The notes beneath the pieces were generated by a model. That model did not search any database, was not told the origin of the DNA, and saw only the letters and a program-made list of their open reading frames with translations. 60,613 nt of DNA, taken from positions 392,315-452,927 of the forward strand of contig CAUYUJ010003448.1 in assembly GCA_963575745.1 (NCBI GenBank), given 5' to 3'. This document shows positions 28,061 through 38,863 of this stretch, piece by piece. The stretch's first letter is position 1. Each line of letters begins with the position of its first letter. Source of the stretch: Prorocentrum cordatum (Eukaryota; Sar; Dinophyceae; Prorocentrales; Prorocentraceae). The position numbers were made by a program, and so were the translations under genes.

Positions 28061-29177
28061 CCTCCTCCTCCTCCTTTTCCTCCTCCTCCCACTCATCCCT
28101 CCCTCCTCGTCCTCCCGCTCCACTTCCTCGCACTCCTGCTGCGGCTCTTCCTCCTGCTCCTCCTTATGCTGCAGAACGCCCTCCTTCTCTTCCTCCCCCC
28201 CACCCCAACGCTAGATTGCGACCTCGTGGCCTGATCAAATATTTCGGTGTGCCTCGATCGTTTCTCTTCCCCCCCCATCTAGGCCGCACTCTTTGCCCCC
28301 CCCCTTCCCCGTCGTCGGGCAGCAATGGCGCTCCCCTTGGGCGCAAAAAGCTGCCCTCACCGCAGGCTTGATCCGACACAGCCTGCTGGCGGCACGGCCC
28401 TACTCTCGAGCACGACGCTCCGCCGAAGCACGCTCCCACCAACTCGCTCCTAGATCAAGCGGCTCTGCCCGAGCGCGGTGCTGCGCGCACAAGCGCGAAT
28501 GAACGGACGCGTCGCGTCTGGGGAGACTCCACTGTGTCCTACCGTGTTCTGGATCCCTTAGCATTGCCCCCTCGGCGTACCATGTATCCCTTCGTATCAG
28601 GTCCATTGGCGCATTTGGTGGCACCCTTTGGGGAGGCGGGGGGGTTAGGTGTATCAGGGCCTTCTCGTGAAACCGACGTTCAGGGGGTCCAATTTATCAA
28701 GGCGGCTTCGCACGCACAACGTCACGTCGCAATTACGGCAAACGGGCCGCCCAACGGGGCCCTGGTGTTGGAACCTAACGGCATTCTCATTTTTCATCCA
28801 CTTCTCCTTGTGACTACTACGGGCGTCGTGTGGTGGGGGACCAAATTCTGGTAGAGGGGTAGGCGAGACTGAAAGGATGAGGCGGAGGAGGAGGCCGACG
28901 AGGAGAGCGGAGGCGAATAAGGAGGACAACAAGGACGGTGTGGAGGAGCAGGAGGGAGTGTGGAGGAGGAACAACAGACATGAGGAAGATGGGGATGAGG
29001 ATGTCGAGATGTCGGGAACCGAATGGACAAGAAGGGTTCTCGCAAGGGGGACCCGTTTTGCCAAAAGGTCTTCGAGACAACCAGTGTGAGGCAGAGGGAC
29101 CCGTGTGACCAGGATCAGGTATGATGATACTGCTGACGATGACAAGGAGGAGGAGGAGGATGACGAGGAGGTGGATT
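28061..29177. other. no gene recognised
   Basis: TCC-rich sequence to about 28180, then mixed unique sequence. On the minus strand CRNCDVTLCVRSRL near 28710-28750 has a CxxC but nothing else to support a gene. GGA/GAT-rich sequence covers about 28876-29170. Confidence 0.4.
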
Positions 29178-29178
29178 A

Positions 29179-29231
29179 GGAGAGAGAGGAGGATACTCAT
29201 GTAGCATGAATGAGTATCCTCCTCTCTCTCT
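29179..29231. other. perfect 22-bp stem hairpin
   Basis: GGAGAGAGAGGAGGATACTC-AT (29179-29200) is followed by a 9-nt loop and its exact reverse complement (29210-29231). It could form a cruciform or RNA hairpin; no terminator role is evident. Confidence 0.6.
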
Positions 29232-29469
29232 CTCTCCTACTGATTCTGATTCTGAGTGAGTCATGCTGCTTCTAATCAGCATGAGTCATGCTGATTCTCA
29301 TGAGTCTGGTGATGCTGGTGACGGTACTAGTGGCGATGGCGATGATGAGGATGATTAGGCTGCTGGTGCTGCTGATGATGACGATGGCGATGCTGCTGCT
29401 GATGATGAAGATGGCGACGAAGATGATGGTAACGCTGATGCTGATGCTGAGGAGGAAAAGGAACATTAG

Positions 29470-29880
29470 GAAGGTACCAATACGGAGTTGGAGTGCTTTA
29501 GACTTGCGGGCGTCGATTACGCCGTATGACATTATATCGAACGCCACAAGGACAAACTACGGACCTTCTACACATTACACGTACATCAGCGGCACGCACA
29601 CGATCGAACAGCGCCCAAGTGCGATAAACTACAAGACGTACAACTTGACGCCCTTGCGCCACTCCTTCGGGGCACCGCACCAATAGTACCTCTATATTGA
29701 CGTCAACGAATACCCCGAGGTCACCAACATCAAGGTCTACTACGAACCGGGCGACGACAACATCACGGTACCAATCCCTTCCGACACTCCGATGACGACG
29801 CTACCGTGAACAGCATACTACCTAATCAACTCTTCGAAGCGTCGTACGACAACCCAGTTCTGTACCTGGACCAGATATTT
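29470..29880 (+). pseudogene. frameshifted protein-coding relic of unknown family
   Basis: The plus strand reads DLRASITPYDIISNATRT, GPSTHYTYISGTHTIEQRP and LTPLRHSFGAPHQ, then a TAG (29684-29686). The same frame resumes at IDVNEYPEVTNIKVYYEPG and TVPIPSDTPMTT, then a TGA. Another frame then carries SILPNQLFEASYDNP and LYLDQIF. Third positions are strongly C/G-biased (ACG, ATC, TAC, GTC), unlike the flanking microsatellite, so this was a real gene. I do not recognise the family; the beta-rich, Asn/Thr/Tyr-rich make-up would suit a structural protein. It ends at the head of composite repeat C. Confidence 0.5.
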
Positions 29881-29897
29881 TGTACAACTGCGCAAAC

Positions 29898-32800
29898 TTA
29901 TCCTGGCGAAGGGCCCAACCATATGCAATTGTGAGTATCGGAGAGAGCGTGATCCACCGCCGCTTTACTGTGGAAAATTCTCCCCCCTCTTCCTCCGGAA
30001 CCCGGGCCCCCCCCCCCCCCCCCTCCGAAAATCCCCCTCCCCCTGCTGGACCCCTCCCCCCCCACCCCCCCCCTTTCCCCCTGGCCCCCCCCCCCCGCCC
30101 CCCCTAAACCTCCCCGCCCCCCCCCCTCCGGAAAACCGGGAGGGGTCACTACTGGTTCGAACCCCCTCCCCCCCTCCAGAAAACCGTTGGGAGGGGGAGG
30201 GGTCACTACCGGTTCGAACCCCCCCCCCCCTCGAGTTAACCCCCCCTCGAAAACCGGCGGGGTCACTACCGGTTTCGAACCCCCCCCCTCGAAAACTGGG
30301 GGGGGTCACTACCGGTTCGTTCCCCTCCCCCCCCCAACGCTCACCGCCAGCACACAACTCTGGGTCCCTACCACCGTCCGCACCACATCCCCCACTGCTG
30401 TCCCCAGCACCACTGTCCTCACCAGCACTGTCCCCACTGTTCCCACCACCGTCACCACTGTCCTCACCAGTGCCCCCACCACAGTCGCATTGTCCGCACT
30501 GTCCCCGCCACTGTTCCCACCACGGTTCCACTCTCCCCTTTCTCCACGGCCCCAACCACTGTCCCACTGTCCCCACTGTCCCCACTGTCCCACCGTCCCA
30601 CTGTCCCCGCCGCTGTCCCACTGAGCTGTCCCACTGTTCCCACCACTGTCCCCTCCACTGTCCCTATTGTACCTCTGTCTGTCCCATTATCCGACCGCCG
30701 TCCTCGCTACCGCCCTCACCACTGTCGCCACCACCACTGTACCCTCCACTGTCCCACTGTTTCCACCACATTCCCACTGTCCCCACACCACTGTCCCCAC
30801 CACCACTGTGCCCACCACTGTCCCACTATCCCCACTGTTCCCACCATTGTCCCCGCTGTCCCCACCAGTGACCCCCACCAGTGTCTCACTGTCCCCACTC
30901 TCCCCACCATTGTCCCACCACGGTCCCACTCTCCCCACTTCTCCCACGGTCCCCACCACTGTCCCACTGTCCCCACTGTTCCCGCCACTGTCCCACTGTC
31001 CCCGCCGCTGTCCCACTGAGCTGTCCCACCGTCCCCACTGTCCCCATCACTGTCCCACTGTCCCCACTGTCCCCACCACTCTCCCCACTGTGCTACTGTC
31101 CCACCACTGTCTTCACCGCCTTTACCACTGTCCCCACCCACTACCGTCCCCACAACTGTCCCACTGTCCCCACCACAGTCCCGCTGTCCCCTCACCACTG
31201 TCCCCACCACCACCGTCCCCACCACTGTCCGCACCACTGTCCCATTGTCCCCGCACCACTGTCCCCACCACCACCGTTCCCACCACTGTCCCAACATTCC
31301 CACCATTTTCCAACTGTCTCGAGGAGCGCGCATCGCTTGCCGGCGGCGAAGGGGGGGAGTTCGAACCGGTGGTGACCCCCCCCCTGGTTTTCGAGGGGGA
31401 GGGGGGGGGTTCGAACCGGTAGTGACCCCCCCGCGGTTTTCGAGGGGGGGGGTTCGAAGCGGTAGTGACCCCCCCCCCTTTTCATGATGGACTGGGGGGG
31501 GTGTTCGAACCGGTAGTGACCCCTCCCTAATTTTCGAAGGGGGGGGACGGGTGAGGAACCCCCAGAGACCCCCCCCGGTTTTCCGCCAGCAGCGGTAGAA
31601 CACGCTCTTTCGTGTATCGCCGTTGTGGGCATCGCTGTCGGTGGATCTCTTTATGGGGCCACGAAGCGTGTTGAATGTGTGCCGAAATAGTGCGGGGACG
31701 CATGCGGGCGCAGTCATTGAGGCCTCCGATGGCGCTCCATATGGGGCCACGAAACGTGTAAGGGCTGCGCCGAAATGGAGCGGGGCCGCCACGCGAACGT
31801 CGCCACTGAGGCCTTTGGTCGAGCTCCCTATGGGGCCACGAAGCGCTGTACCGAGTGGGGGAAACGGACGCATGCGAACACCGCCGCTGGGGCCTTCTGT
31901 GGAGCTCCCTATGGGGCCACGGAGCGCTATACTGGATGGGGGGGGACGCATGCGACCACCGCCACTGAGGCCTTCGGTGGAACTCCCTGCGGGGCCACGA
32001 AACGCTGTACTGGGTGGGGGAGACGCATGCGAACACCGCCACTGGGACCTTCGTTGGAGCTCCCTATGGGACCACGAAGCGCTGTGCTGGGTGGGGCAAA
32101 CGCATGCAAACACCGCCTCTGGGGCCTTCGGTGGAGCTCCCTGTGGGGCCACGAAACGTTGTACTGGGTGGGGGAAACGCATGCGAACACCGCCCCTGGG
32201 GCCTTCGTTGGAGCTCGGTATGGGACCACGAAGCGCTGTGCTAGGTGGGGGAAGCGCATGCGGACACCGCACGTGGGGCCTTCGGTGGAGCTCCCTGTGG
32301 GGCCACGAAGCGCTGTACTGGGAGGGAGAAACGCATGCGAACACCGCCACTGAGGCCTTCGGTGGAGCTCCCTGCGGGGCCATGGAGCGCTATACTGGGT
32401 GGGGGAAAACATGCGGATGCCACCGCTGGGGCCGTCGGTGGAGCTCCCTGTGGGGGCACGAGACGTTGTACTGGGTGGGGTGGGCCCATGCGAACACCGC
32501 CACTGAGGCCTTCGGTGGAGCTCCCTGCAAAGCCACGAAACGCTGTACTGGGTGGGGGAGACGCATGCGGACCGCTTCGGTGGGGCTCCCCTATGGGGCC
32601 ACGGAGCGTTGTACTGTGTTGGGGAAACGCAGGCGGGCACCGCCACTGGGGCCTTCGGTGGAGCTCCCCATGGGGCCACGAAGCGTTGTACTGGGTGGGG
32701 GCTGCGCATGCGAACTTCGCCGCTAGGGCCTTCAGTGGGGCTCCATATGGGGCCACGAAACAGGCAAACGCATGCGGGCACCGCCATTGGGGCCTTCGAT

Positions 32801-33165
32801 GGGCTCCCTCATGGGGCCACGAAGCGCTGTGCTGGGTGGGGGAACACCATGCGAACTGCCATTGGAGCCTTCGTTCGAGCTCCCTATGGGGCCACGCAAC
32901 GTGCGAGGGTGTGCCAAAGTTGAACGGGGCCGCCATGCGAACGTCGCCACTGGGTCCTTCGGTGGAGCTCCCTATGGGGCCACAAAGCGTGTGAGGGTCT
33001 TGCCAAAGTAGAGAGGGGAAGGGCGGCATGCGAACGGAACCAGTGCGGCCTTCGGTGGAGCTCCCTACGGGGCCACAAAGCGTGTGAGGGGCGTGCCAAA
33101 GTGGAGGGGGGGCGGCCTTTGAACGCAGTCGCTGGGGCCACGAAGCGTGTGTGGAGTGTGCCACA

Positions 33166-33198
<33 letters not shown>

Positions 33199-33365
33199 CG
33201 GCATGTGAGAGCTCCCTATGGGGCCCCGAAACGTGGGAGGGGTGTGCCAAAGTGAGGGGGTGACGGGAGGAGGGAGGAGGGGGAAGAGGAGGAGAGGAAT
33301 ATATGAACGGAGGACGCGGGACACCGTTTCCTCAAAACGAGGACCGAACACCACAAGATGGATGG
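29898..33365 (+). repeat. composite array repeat, copy C (interrupted)
   Basis: The head starts at 29898 (TTATCCTGGCGAAGGGCCC), is interrupted at 29940 by the transposon 29941-31611, and resumes at 31620 (CCGTTGTGGGCATCGCTGTC). Units of about 75-90 bp follow to about 33240, more diverged than copy B, with a G homopolymer near 33166-33198. A GGA tract and the tail (TTCCTCAAAACGAGGACCG, then ACACCACAAGATGG) end near 33365. Long open frames through it are repeat artefacts. Confidence 0.75.
29941..31611. mobile_element. 1671-bp non-autonomous DNA transposon with TIRs
   Basis: The left end GAGAGAGCGTGATCCACCGC and the right end (reverse complement GAAAGAGCGTGTTCTACCGC) are inverted repeats of about 35 bp. 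Flanking octamers GAGTATCG (29933-29940) and GTGTATCG (31612-31619) look like an 8-bp target duplication with one difference. Excision restores the head of composite repeat C. Inside each end are about four units containing GGTCACTACCGGTTCGAACC in inverted orientation. The centre (about 30360-31320) is a CCACTGTCCC minisatellite. No transposase. An 8-bp duplication would fit hAT-like superfamilies, but the ends do not prove it. Confidence 0.75.
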
Positions 33366-33429
33366 AAACAACGGAGACCAGCTCAACTCCGCGACGAAGC
33401 TGCACTAAGGCCCAATAAGGATAGGCGCT

Positions 33430-34330
33430 GCACGACATCGTTTCCATATCTCACGAGCATCTACGATACTGTTGGCCAATGTGACCAGACTGTCACTCCA
33501 GACCAGAAAGGGAATACATTGGAAATTTCGCATACGACACCATTTCGAGTAGTGGTGACCACAGTGAGCTACACCCGCAAGCGCGATGCCAAGTCGATCA
33601 GCCACGCACTTCTGCCACGCCGGATGGAAACAGCCAGTGGGTACCATTTTGGAAAACGGCTGGCCCCCACGCATGCCCTTAAGGGACACCGCGAGTAATG
33701 GGTGAAGTGGTAGCCGTATCACCAACCAAATGAAGATTATACCGGATAGATGTCAAGTGTCTGATAAACCAAGCAGCAATACAATCAGGTACGCCTCGGC
33801 GTTGGAGGGATTTGAGTACTCTAAGATGACAGACAAACTCGCGAACCTCTGGCATATCAGCAGAACCAGCCACACATCCAAGGCCCCCTTTGCATGCACG
33901 TCTGAGCCAACATCAGGATAATGCACACCATGTCCATAACGCTGTGTCCTTCACGATGAGCAAATTGCCAGGGACCGCTGTCAGTAATTTTATCTTTGAT
34001 GGGTTCAATAAGGACACCGCCCACCATCCTCGGAAGCACAGGCATGGCCGCCAGCGGTCTGAGTAAGTTGAACCACGTGACCAAGCTCTCCTTCGGAACC
34101 AACGCCAAATCACACAAAGTCCTTTGGATGTCCATGCGCGCCGCCGCGACATGAAGAGGACGATCAGCCAGGCGCTGTCTCTTACGTGACACATCGCGGC
34201 CGTGGTCAAGCTGAAGACGACGAGGAATAATAATGCTGAGCTCACCGCGTAGATCACGATCAACAGCTTCCTTAAGCGTCCAGAACGGGTTCTCCACCTC
34301 TATGCCCTTCGACGGAAGGGTCACGGACAA
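33430..34330 (-). pseudogene. LINE A reverse transcriptase remnant
   Basis: Minus-strand pieces in several frames. VPKESLVTWFNLLRPLAAM and GPWQFAHREGHSVMDMVC (33857-34330) correspond to the finger region and the 'GFR.g.ST.da' motif. LKSLQRRGVPDCIAAWF then GDTATTSPITRGVP (33679-33873) fits the approach to the 'G(V)PQG' motif. SDSLVTLANSIVDAREIW (about 33470-33510) aligns with the 'ADD...LA.S' catalytic region, with the Asp pair altered. Frameshifts and stops make it non-functional. The element is cut by the tail of composite repeat C. Confidence 0.6.
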
Positions 34331-34402
34331 GGGGGCCTTGCGGACTTTTCCATTCTCTGCGCGCTCCAGGAGACACGGGCGACGTCGGGCACAAAAGTGT
34401 TG

Positions 34403-34909
34403 TTAGCCGGATGTGGTAGAGCTACGTAAATCGTATTGATCAATAGCTTCATTGGCCAGAGAATCTGCGACCTGGTTGAAACAGCGACGGACATGGCGAA
34501 TGCGTGCCCTGCCCAGCCGAGCAATGAGAGCGAGAGCCGAGGGGCGATAAGCCCACGTGCGACTATCTAAGACCGACCAGAGCCCCGCCAGCTGATTCAC
34601 CACTGTATCACAATCACCTCCAATAGCGAAATCGTATTTAACATCCTCATTCCGAAATCCAAGTGCGACCTCCCGGACGACAAGTAAACCATGCCACTCA
34701 GCATCAATAGAAGAGCTCCCAGGAGAAAGCCGATGCGAAAAAACGAAATATTTCACACCCCGGAACATCATATAGTACACAGCCACATCCAACATTCTCA
34801 TCATCACGCCAGACCCCGTCAAACTGTCCCACCCAGGCTCTCCCGTGAGCCCCAGGGCCCATGTCCCCATAGCCAATGGTTTTCGGCATGGCAGCGAGGG
34901 CGGCGGCAC
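34403..34909 (-). pseudogene. LINE A RNase H domain
   Basis: The minus strand reads QFDGVWRDDENVGCGCVLY near the start (another frame), SSIDAEWHGLLVVREVALG, DFAIGGDCDTVVNQLAGLW and HVRRCFNQVADSLANEAID. These match the catalytic acidic residues and the C-terminal 'R..N..AD.LA..A' helix of LINE-type RNase H. In this copy it lies upstream of the reverse transcriptase remnant, the reverse of the usual order, so a rearrangement or two truncated copies are likely. Confidence 0.65.
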
Positions 34910-34934
34910 CTTGGATGGCGATGGCCTGCAGAAT

Positions 34935-35495
34935 TTAGGCAGCGACCATATCTTCAGAGCATGGCAGCTTACGAGGCTTTAGTTGCATAGTGCACTTAAG
35001 GAGGTGAGCGATATTGAAGGTATTGTCTATCTTGAACTTGACGTGGATCCAAGGGGGGGGGGGGGCTTTGAGGGGGTTAGCGCGAGATTCTGAGAACTGC
35101 TTGCTATGAAACTTCTGACCTTCATTGGCAATCTCCGACGGATTCGCGAGGGGCCGATCGTCTTTTTCAGGATTCCTCAGGGCCACTCTGCCCGAGGTAC
35201 CAGAGGCCTTCCTGCCTCGATCTCCAGCGCGCAAGTTGTCCAGCGCAGCCTGAGGCGCCGCGTGATGCTTGAGGTCCCGCGGCCGGCGTCTCTCAGCCCA
35301 TACTTTGCGAGCACATTCGATCTTTTCAGCCCGAGTAGATGCCCGTCGCCAAACGGCCTCCAGCATGTGAGGGTGGACGCGATCTTGACGCGCAGCAGCT
35401 CGAGCACTCATGCGCGTGCCAGTAGTGACCGCTGCCTTCCCAATTGATTTAGAGAAGTCCTCAGGCGTCATGTCCGAGGTGGGTGTCGAATCCAC
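34935..35495 (-). pseudogene. LINE A endonuclease-RT linker
   Basis: The frame MDSTPTSDMTPEDFSKSIG then KVWAERRRPRDLKHHA is basic and helical, as in the region between endonuclease and RT in LINEs. NEGQKFHSKQFSESRANPL and LKPRKLPCSEDMVAA correspond to the start of the RT ('K..GPDg...E.'). The text then runs directly into the RNase H segment. Confidence 0.5.
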
Positions 35496-35608
35496 GCGTG
35501 AGACGAACTCCTCAGGTTGCTGGACTCGCCAAACGAGAGGTTTCTTCTAGCGCCAAGCTCGCTCATGTTGACATTCGTACTGCGTGATCAGCATTCGGTG
35601 GTCCGTAA

Positions 35609-36417
35609 TCATCGAAGCTGTTTTGTCTGCCTGGCTCTGGCCCGACGTTCTTTGGAAACCATGGGGCCATCAATTAAAGAGCCGTTGTCTACGGTCTGGT
35701 CCGAACCGAAAGCATGCCTGGTGGGTGCCCCACCTCGACGGCAGAATGTGTGAGAGAATGCCAACCCATACTGCGTAGCTACTAACATAGGCCACTCCCC
35801 ACGTTCATTGCGCACGCCTCCTGAGAAGTCTCCAAGATGCTGATCCTCCTCGCAGAGTTCCTTGGGCCCAAACTCAGCGTTGAAGTCCGCGCCCAAGACT
35901 AGAGTATCACCGGGCAGACGATGTCCAGAGAAGTAGCCGAAGATGAGGTTGGAGGTGTCATAGTAGCACTCGTCAGAAGTTGGTCGCGGAAGGTAGGTCG
36001 AAACAAAGAGGCATGATTTGTCCTTGCTTGTGGCCCTCGCCGCCGTCACACGGGGATGTATATGTTCTGGAGCTTGATGAACACAATGCAGATGACGCCG
36101 ATGAAATGCAATCGCGCAGCCTCGATTCCGAAGTGTGCCAGGAGAAACAACGACACAATGTCCTTGCACTGAACTCGCTAAGTTAGACGAAACCGCACAT
36201 TTTCTTGCAAGAGCAGTACGTCCCGTTCGCGCTCCTCGGATATGCTTTCCAGGAACCTACTGAAAGCCTCAATGGCCATCCCACAGCAATTGAGCGTCAC
36301 GACATTCAGATTGTGAATGATCATTTTTTCCGCACGACTTGGAAAGCTTATCTCTAGCCCCGAAACGAACGGCTCGCCTTGAAATCTTGCTTGCTCTGCT
36401 CCACCTTCTGCTGACAT
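35609..36417 (-). pseudogene. LINE A apurinic-type endonuclease
   Basis: Two frames are needed. NVVTLNCCGMAIEAF and RERDVLLLQENVRF (36178-36417) give the N-terminal 'N..G......D...LQE' motif. TLVLGADFNAEFGPKEL, RNERGEWPMLVATQYGLA and TRHAFGSDQTVDNGSL (35609-36169) give the 'GDFN' motif and following region. It would nick target DNA for target-primed reverse transcription. The frame break at about 36170 marks it as dead. Confidence 0.65.
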
Positions 36418-36603
36418 ATCTCATCATCCTTGAGATCTGACTGGCGCAATTCTGCGTTGAAGTTGGCCATTGTGAGAACAAGCGCGCCCAAGACATTGAT
36501 ATACGCCACCAGCATGCGTTGACCCATCGCATCCGGAAGCCTGATCTCACGCTGGGGAAGGACAATCTTGAAGCGTCTCCCTCTGCCTTCAGCTTGCGAG
36601 AGA

Positions 36604-37326
36604 TCAACTGCCATATTCACCAACGTACAAGTGACCTGCCGCTTCTCCAAAGTCTGATACTTCTTCATCCACAACCGTAGTCCAGGAAGTGGAGGGCCTC
36701 CACCACTCCCCCAATAGCAGGAACATGCTGGGCCTTGCCACTGTTTGCATCATTGAAGTTGTCCCGTTCCACACATTCACGATGCTTACCCAAGAAAGCC
36801 CACACTGCACGATCATCGTGACAGTACAATGCTGTATGATTTCCGGGAGAAGCACACCATTACGAGTAATAGCCGTTGCATCCACCATTGAGCATATCTT
36901 GTCCAGGTATGGCATCATCTCATCCTTATCAGAAGCCTCAGGGAAGCCTCCAACCACAATCTTCAGGGCGTCATCCCCGTCAGGCTGACCAGGACGTGAG
37001 GGACGTGGAATCCCAGCAGTGGTAGATGCGACACTCGTAGGCCTCGAACCCGCCTGAGCTTCCTGAGCGACTCGAAGAGCGTCTGCAGCCATCTTCTGAG
37101 CACTCTGAGCTGCCTCGACGGCGGAGTCCACCTTCTTATCTACAGTCATCAATTCCTTCTGAACCTTCTTGAGCTTCGTACTCACATTCCTGTCCATGCC
37201 ATTTATGTATCTGAGCAGGTCTGCATTCGTGATCTCCCTCGCAGGCGACCCGTCAGCTTGCCTATCCGCATCCTCATACATACCATCAGAGATAGCAGGA
37301 GAGCCTTCAGCTCCGCGTCTAGACAT
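36604..37326 (-). pseudogene. LINE A ORF1-like (coiled coil and RRM-like)
   Basis: From ATG at 37326 (MSRRGAEGSPAISDGMYED) the protein has a coiled coil (LKKVQKELMTVDKKVDSAV, then EAAQSAQKMAADALRVAQ) and a following DALKIVVGGFPEASDKDEM, the layout of LINE ORF1 RNA-binding proteins. The last part appears frame-disturbed. ORF1 lies 5' of the endonuclease, as expected. The further N-terminal extension is Ser/Pro runs from a GGA microsatellite and is not coding. Confidence 0.5.
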
Positions 37327-37395
37327 AGAAGCGAACAGCTCGACGATCCGTCCGCTCGCGAGGGGCGGCAGGCGCTGCTGATGCCAACAGTGCTT

Positions 37396-37600
37396 GATCC
37401 AAAAAATGGAGGAGGATGAGGAGGATGATGATGATGATGATGAGGAGGAGGAGGAAAAGGAGGAGGAGGAGGAGGAGGAGGAAGGAGGAGGAGGAGGGAG
37501 GAGGAGGGAGGGGGAGGAGGAGGAGGAAGAGGAGGAGGAGGAGGAGGGGAGGAGGAGGAGAGGAGGAGGAGGAGGAAAAAAGCGGGAGGTGGCGGCGGAG
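37396..37600 (+). repeat. GGA/GAT microsatellite
   Basis: GGAGGA and GATGAT tracts with few interruptions, immediately 5' of the LINE A ORF1 on the minus strand. No coding claim. Confidence 0.85.
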
Positions 37601-38013
37601 GAATGGACGGAGGCGGCGGAAGGGTTCGGAGGCGGAAGGCGAACGAACAGAGAACCCATCCCCCGGAAGTTTGGCACCCTGCTGCGGGGACCCGCTTCTC
37701 ATCCCAGGCTGCTTTCTGACGGCCCTGAGGCCGGGCGAGGGCCCCCAGAGGTCGAAGACGAGGAATAAACCTCCGCTGCGTCTCTTCGCTGTGGAGATGC
37801 CCAGTAAGGGTGCTCGCGCAGATGCGCGAGCGGGTGGGGCGAGCTGGGGCGCGCGGCCGCGGTCCTGAGCGCCTCGGCCCCCGCTGCAGAAGAGACCTCT
37901 CGCGGCTGGGCGCCCCGGGCTGGCGCGCGCCCCCCCCCCGGGCGGGCCGAGCGTGGGCGGCCGAGCCCGAGGCCCAGACTCGGCGACGAGCCCAGATGGT
38001 TTGTTGGGGGGAG
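37600..38013. other. GC-rich unique sequence before the gap
   Basis: No gene recognised. CGCGC-rich words occur near 37840-37935. The sequence ends at an assembly gap. Confidence 0.4.
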
Positions 38014-38113
38014 NNNNNNNNNNNNNNNNNNNNNNNNNNNNNNNNNNNNNNNNNNNNNNNNNNNNNNNNNNNNNNNNNNNNNNNNNNNNNNNNNNNNNNN
38101 NNNNNNNNNNNNN
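38014..38113. other. assembly gap of 100 N
   Basis: Exactly 100 unresolved bases, the conventional scaffold-gap length. The flanks (GGA/TCC microsatellite) suggest a tract that could not be assembled. True length unknown. Confidence 0.98.
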
Positions 38114-38863
38114 CCTCCTCCTCCTCCTCTTCCTCCTCCTCCTCTTCTTCCTCCTCCTCCTCCTCCTTCACTTTTCCCCCTCCCTCCTCCATCCGTGCCT
38201 TGCCCTTTGCACCAGTAAGCGATTTCGGCACACCCATCACACGTTTCATGGCCCCATAGGAAGCTCCACCGAAAGCTCCAAAGGCGGTGTTCGCAGGCGC
38301 CCACCCCGCCTATTTCGGCACACCTCACACGTTTCGTGGTCCCATAGGGAGCGCCACCGAACGCCCTAGTGGCTGCGTTCGCATGCGTCCGCCGCACCCA
38401 TTCCGGCACCCCTGACAAGTTTCGTGGCCTCGTAGGGAGCTCAAGGCTCAAGTGGCGGTGTTCGCATGCGTCCGCCCCGCCCATGTTGGTACATCCCTCA
38501 CACGTTTCGCGGCCCCATAGGAAGCTCCACCGAAAGCACCAGTGGCTGCGCTCGCATGCGCCCACCGCACCCATTTCGGCATACTCCTCACACGTTTCGT
38601 GGCCCCATAGGAAGCTCAACCGAAGGCACCAGTGGCTGCGCTCGCATGCGCCCGCCGCACCCATTTCGGCATACTCCTTACACGTTTCGCGGCCCCATGG
38701 GGAACCCCGCAGAAGACCCCAGTGGCTGCGTTTGCACGCGCTCGCCGCACCAATTTCGAGACACCTCTCACACGTTTCGTGGCCCCATAGGGAGCTCCAC
38801 CGAAGACAATATTCACAACTGCGTTACTCACAAGTGCATCTGGTTGGGTCCTTCGCCAAATCA
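38114..38863 (-). repeat. composite array repeat, copy D
   Basis: On the minus strand the head motif (GGCGAAGGACCCAACCAG, about 38839-38860) is followed by seven or so units of 85-90 bp (GGAGCTCCCTATGGGGCCAC type), then a GGA tract that runs into the gap. The tail is not visible and may lie in the gap or be lost. Confidence 0.7.

Noticed and set aside
30145-30330. tRNA genes suggested by GGTTCGAACC
   Set aside because: No acceptor stem, A box or anticodon arm could be built around any copy. The motif is part of subterminal repeats.
30187-31422. Thr/Val/Pro/Ser-rich frames of 145-555 residues
   Set aside because: They come from the CCACTGTCCC minisatellite inside the inverted-repeat transposon and from the neighbouring array.
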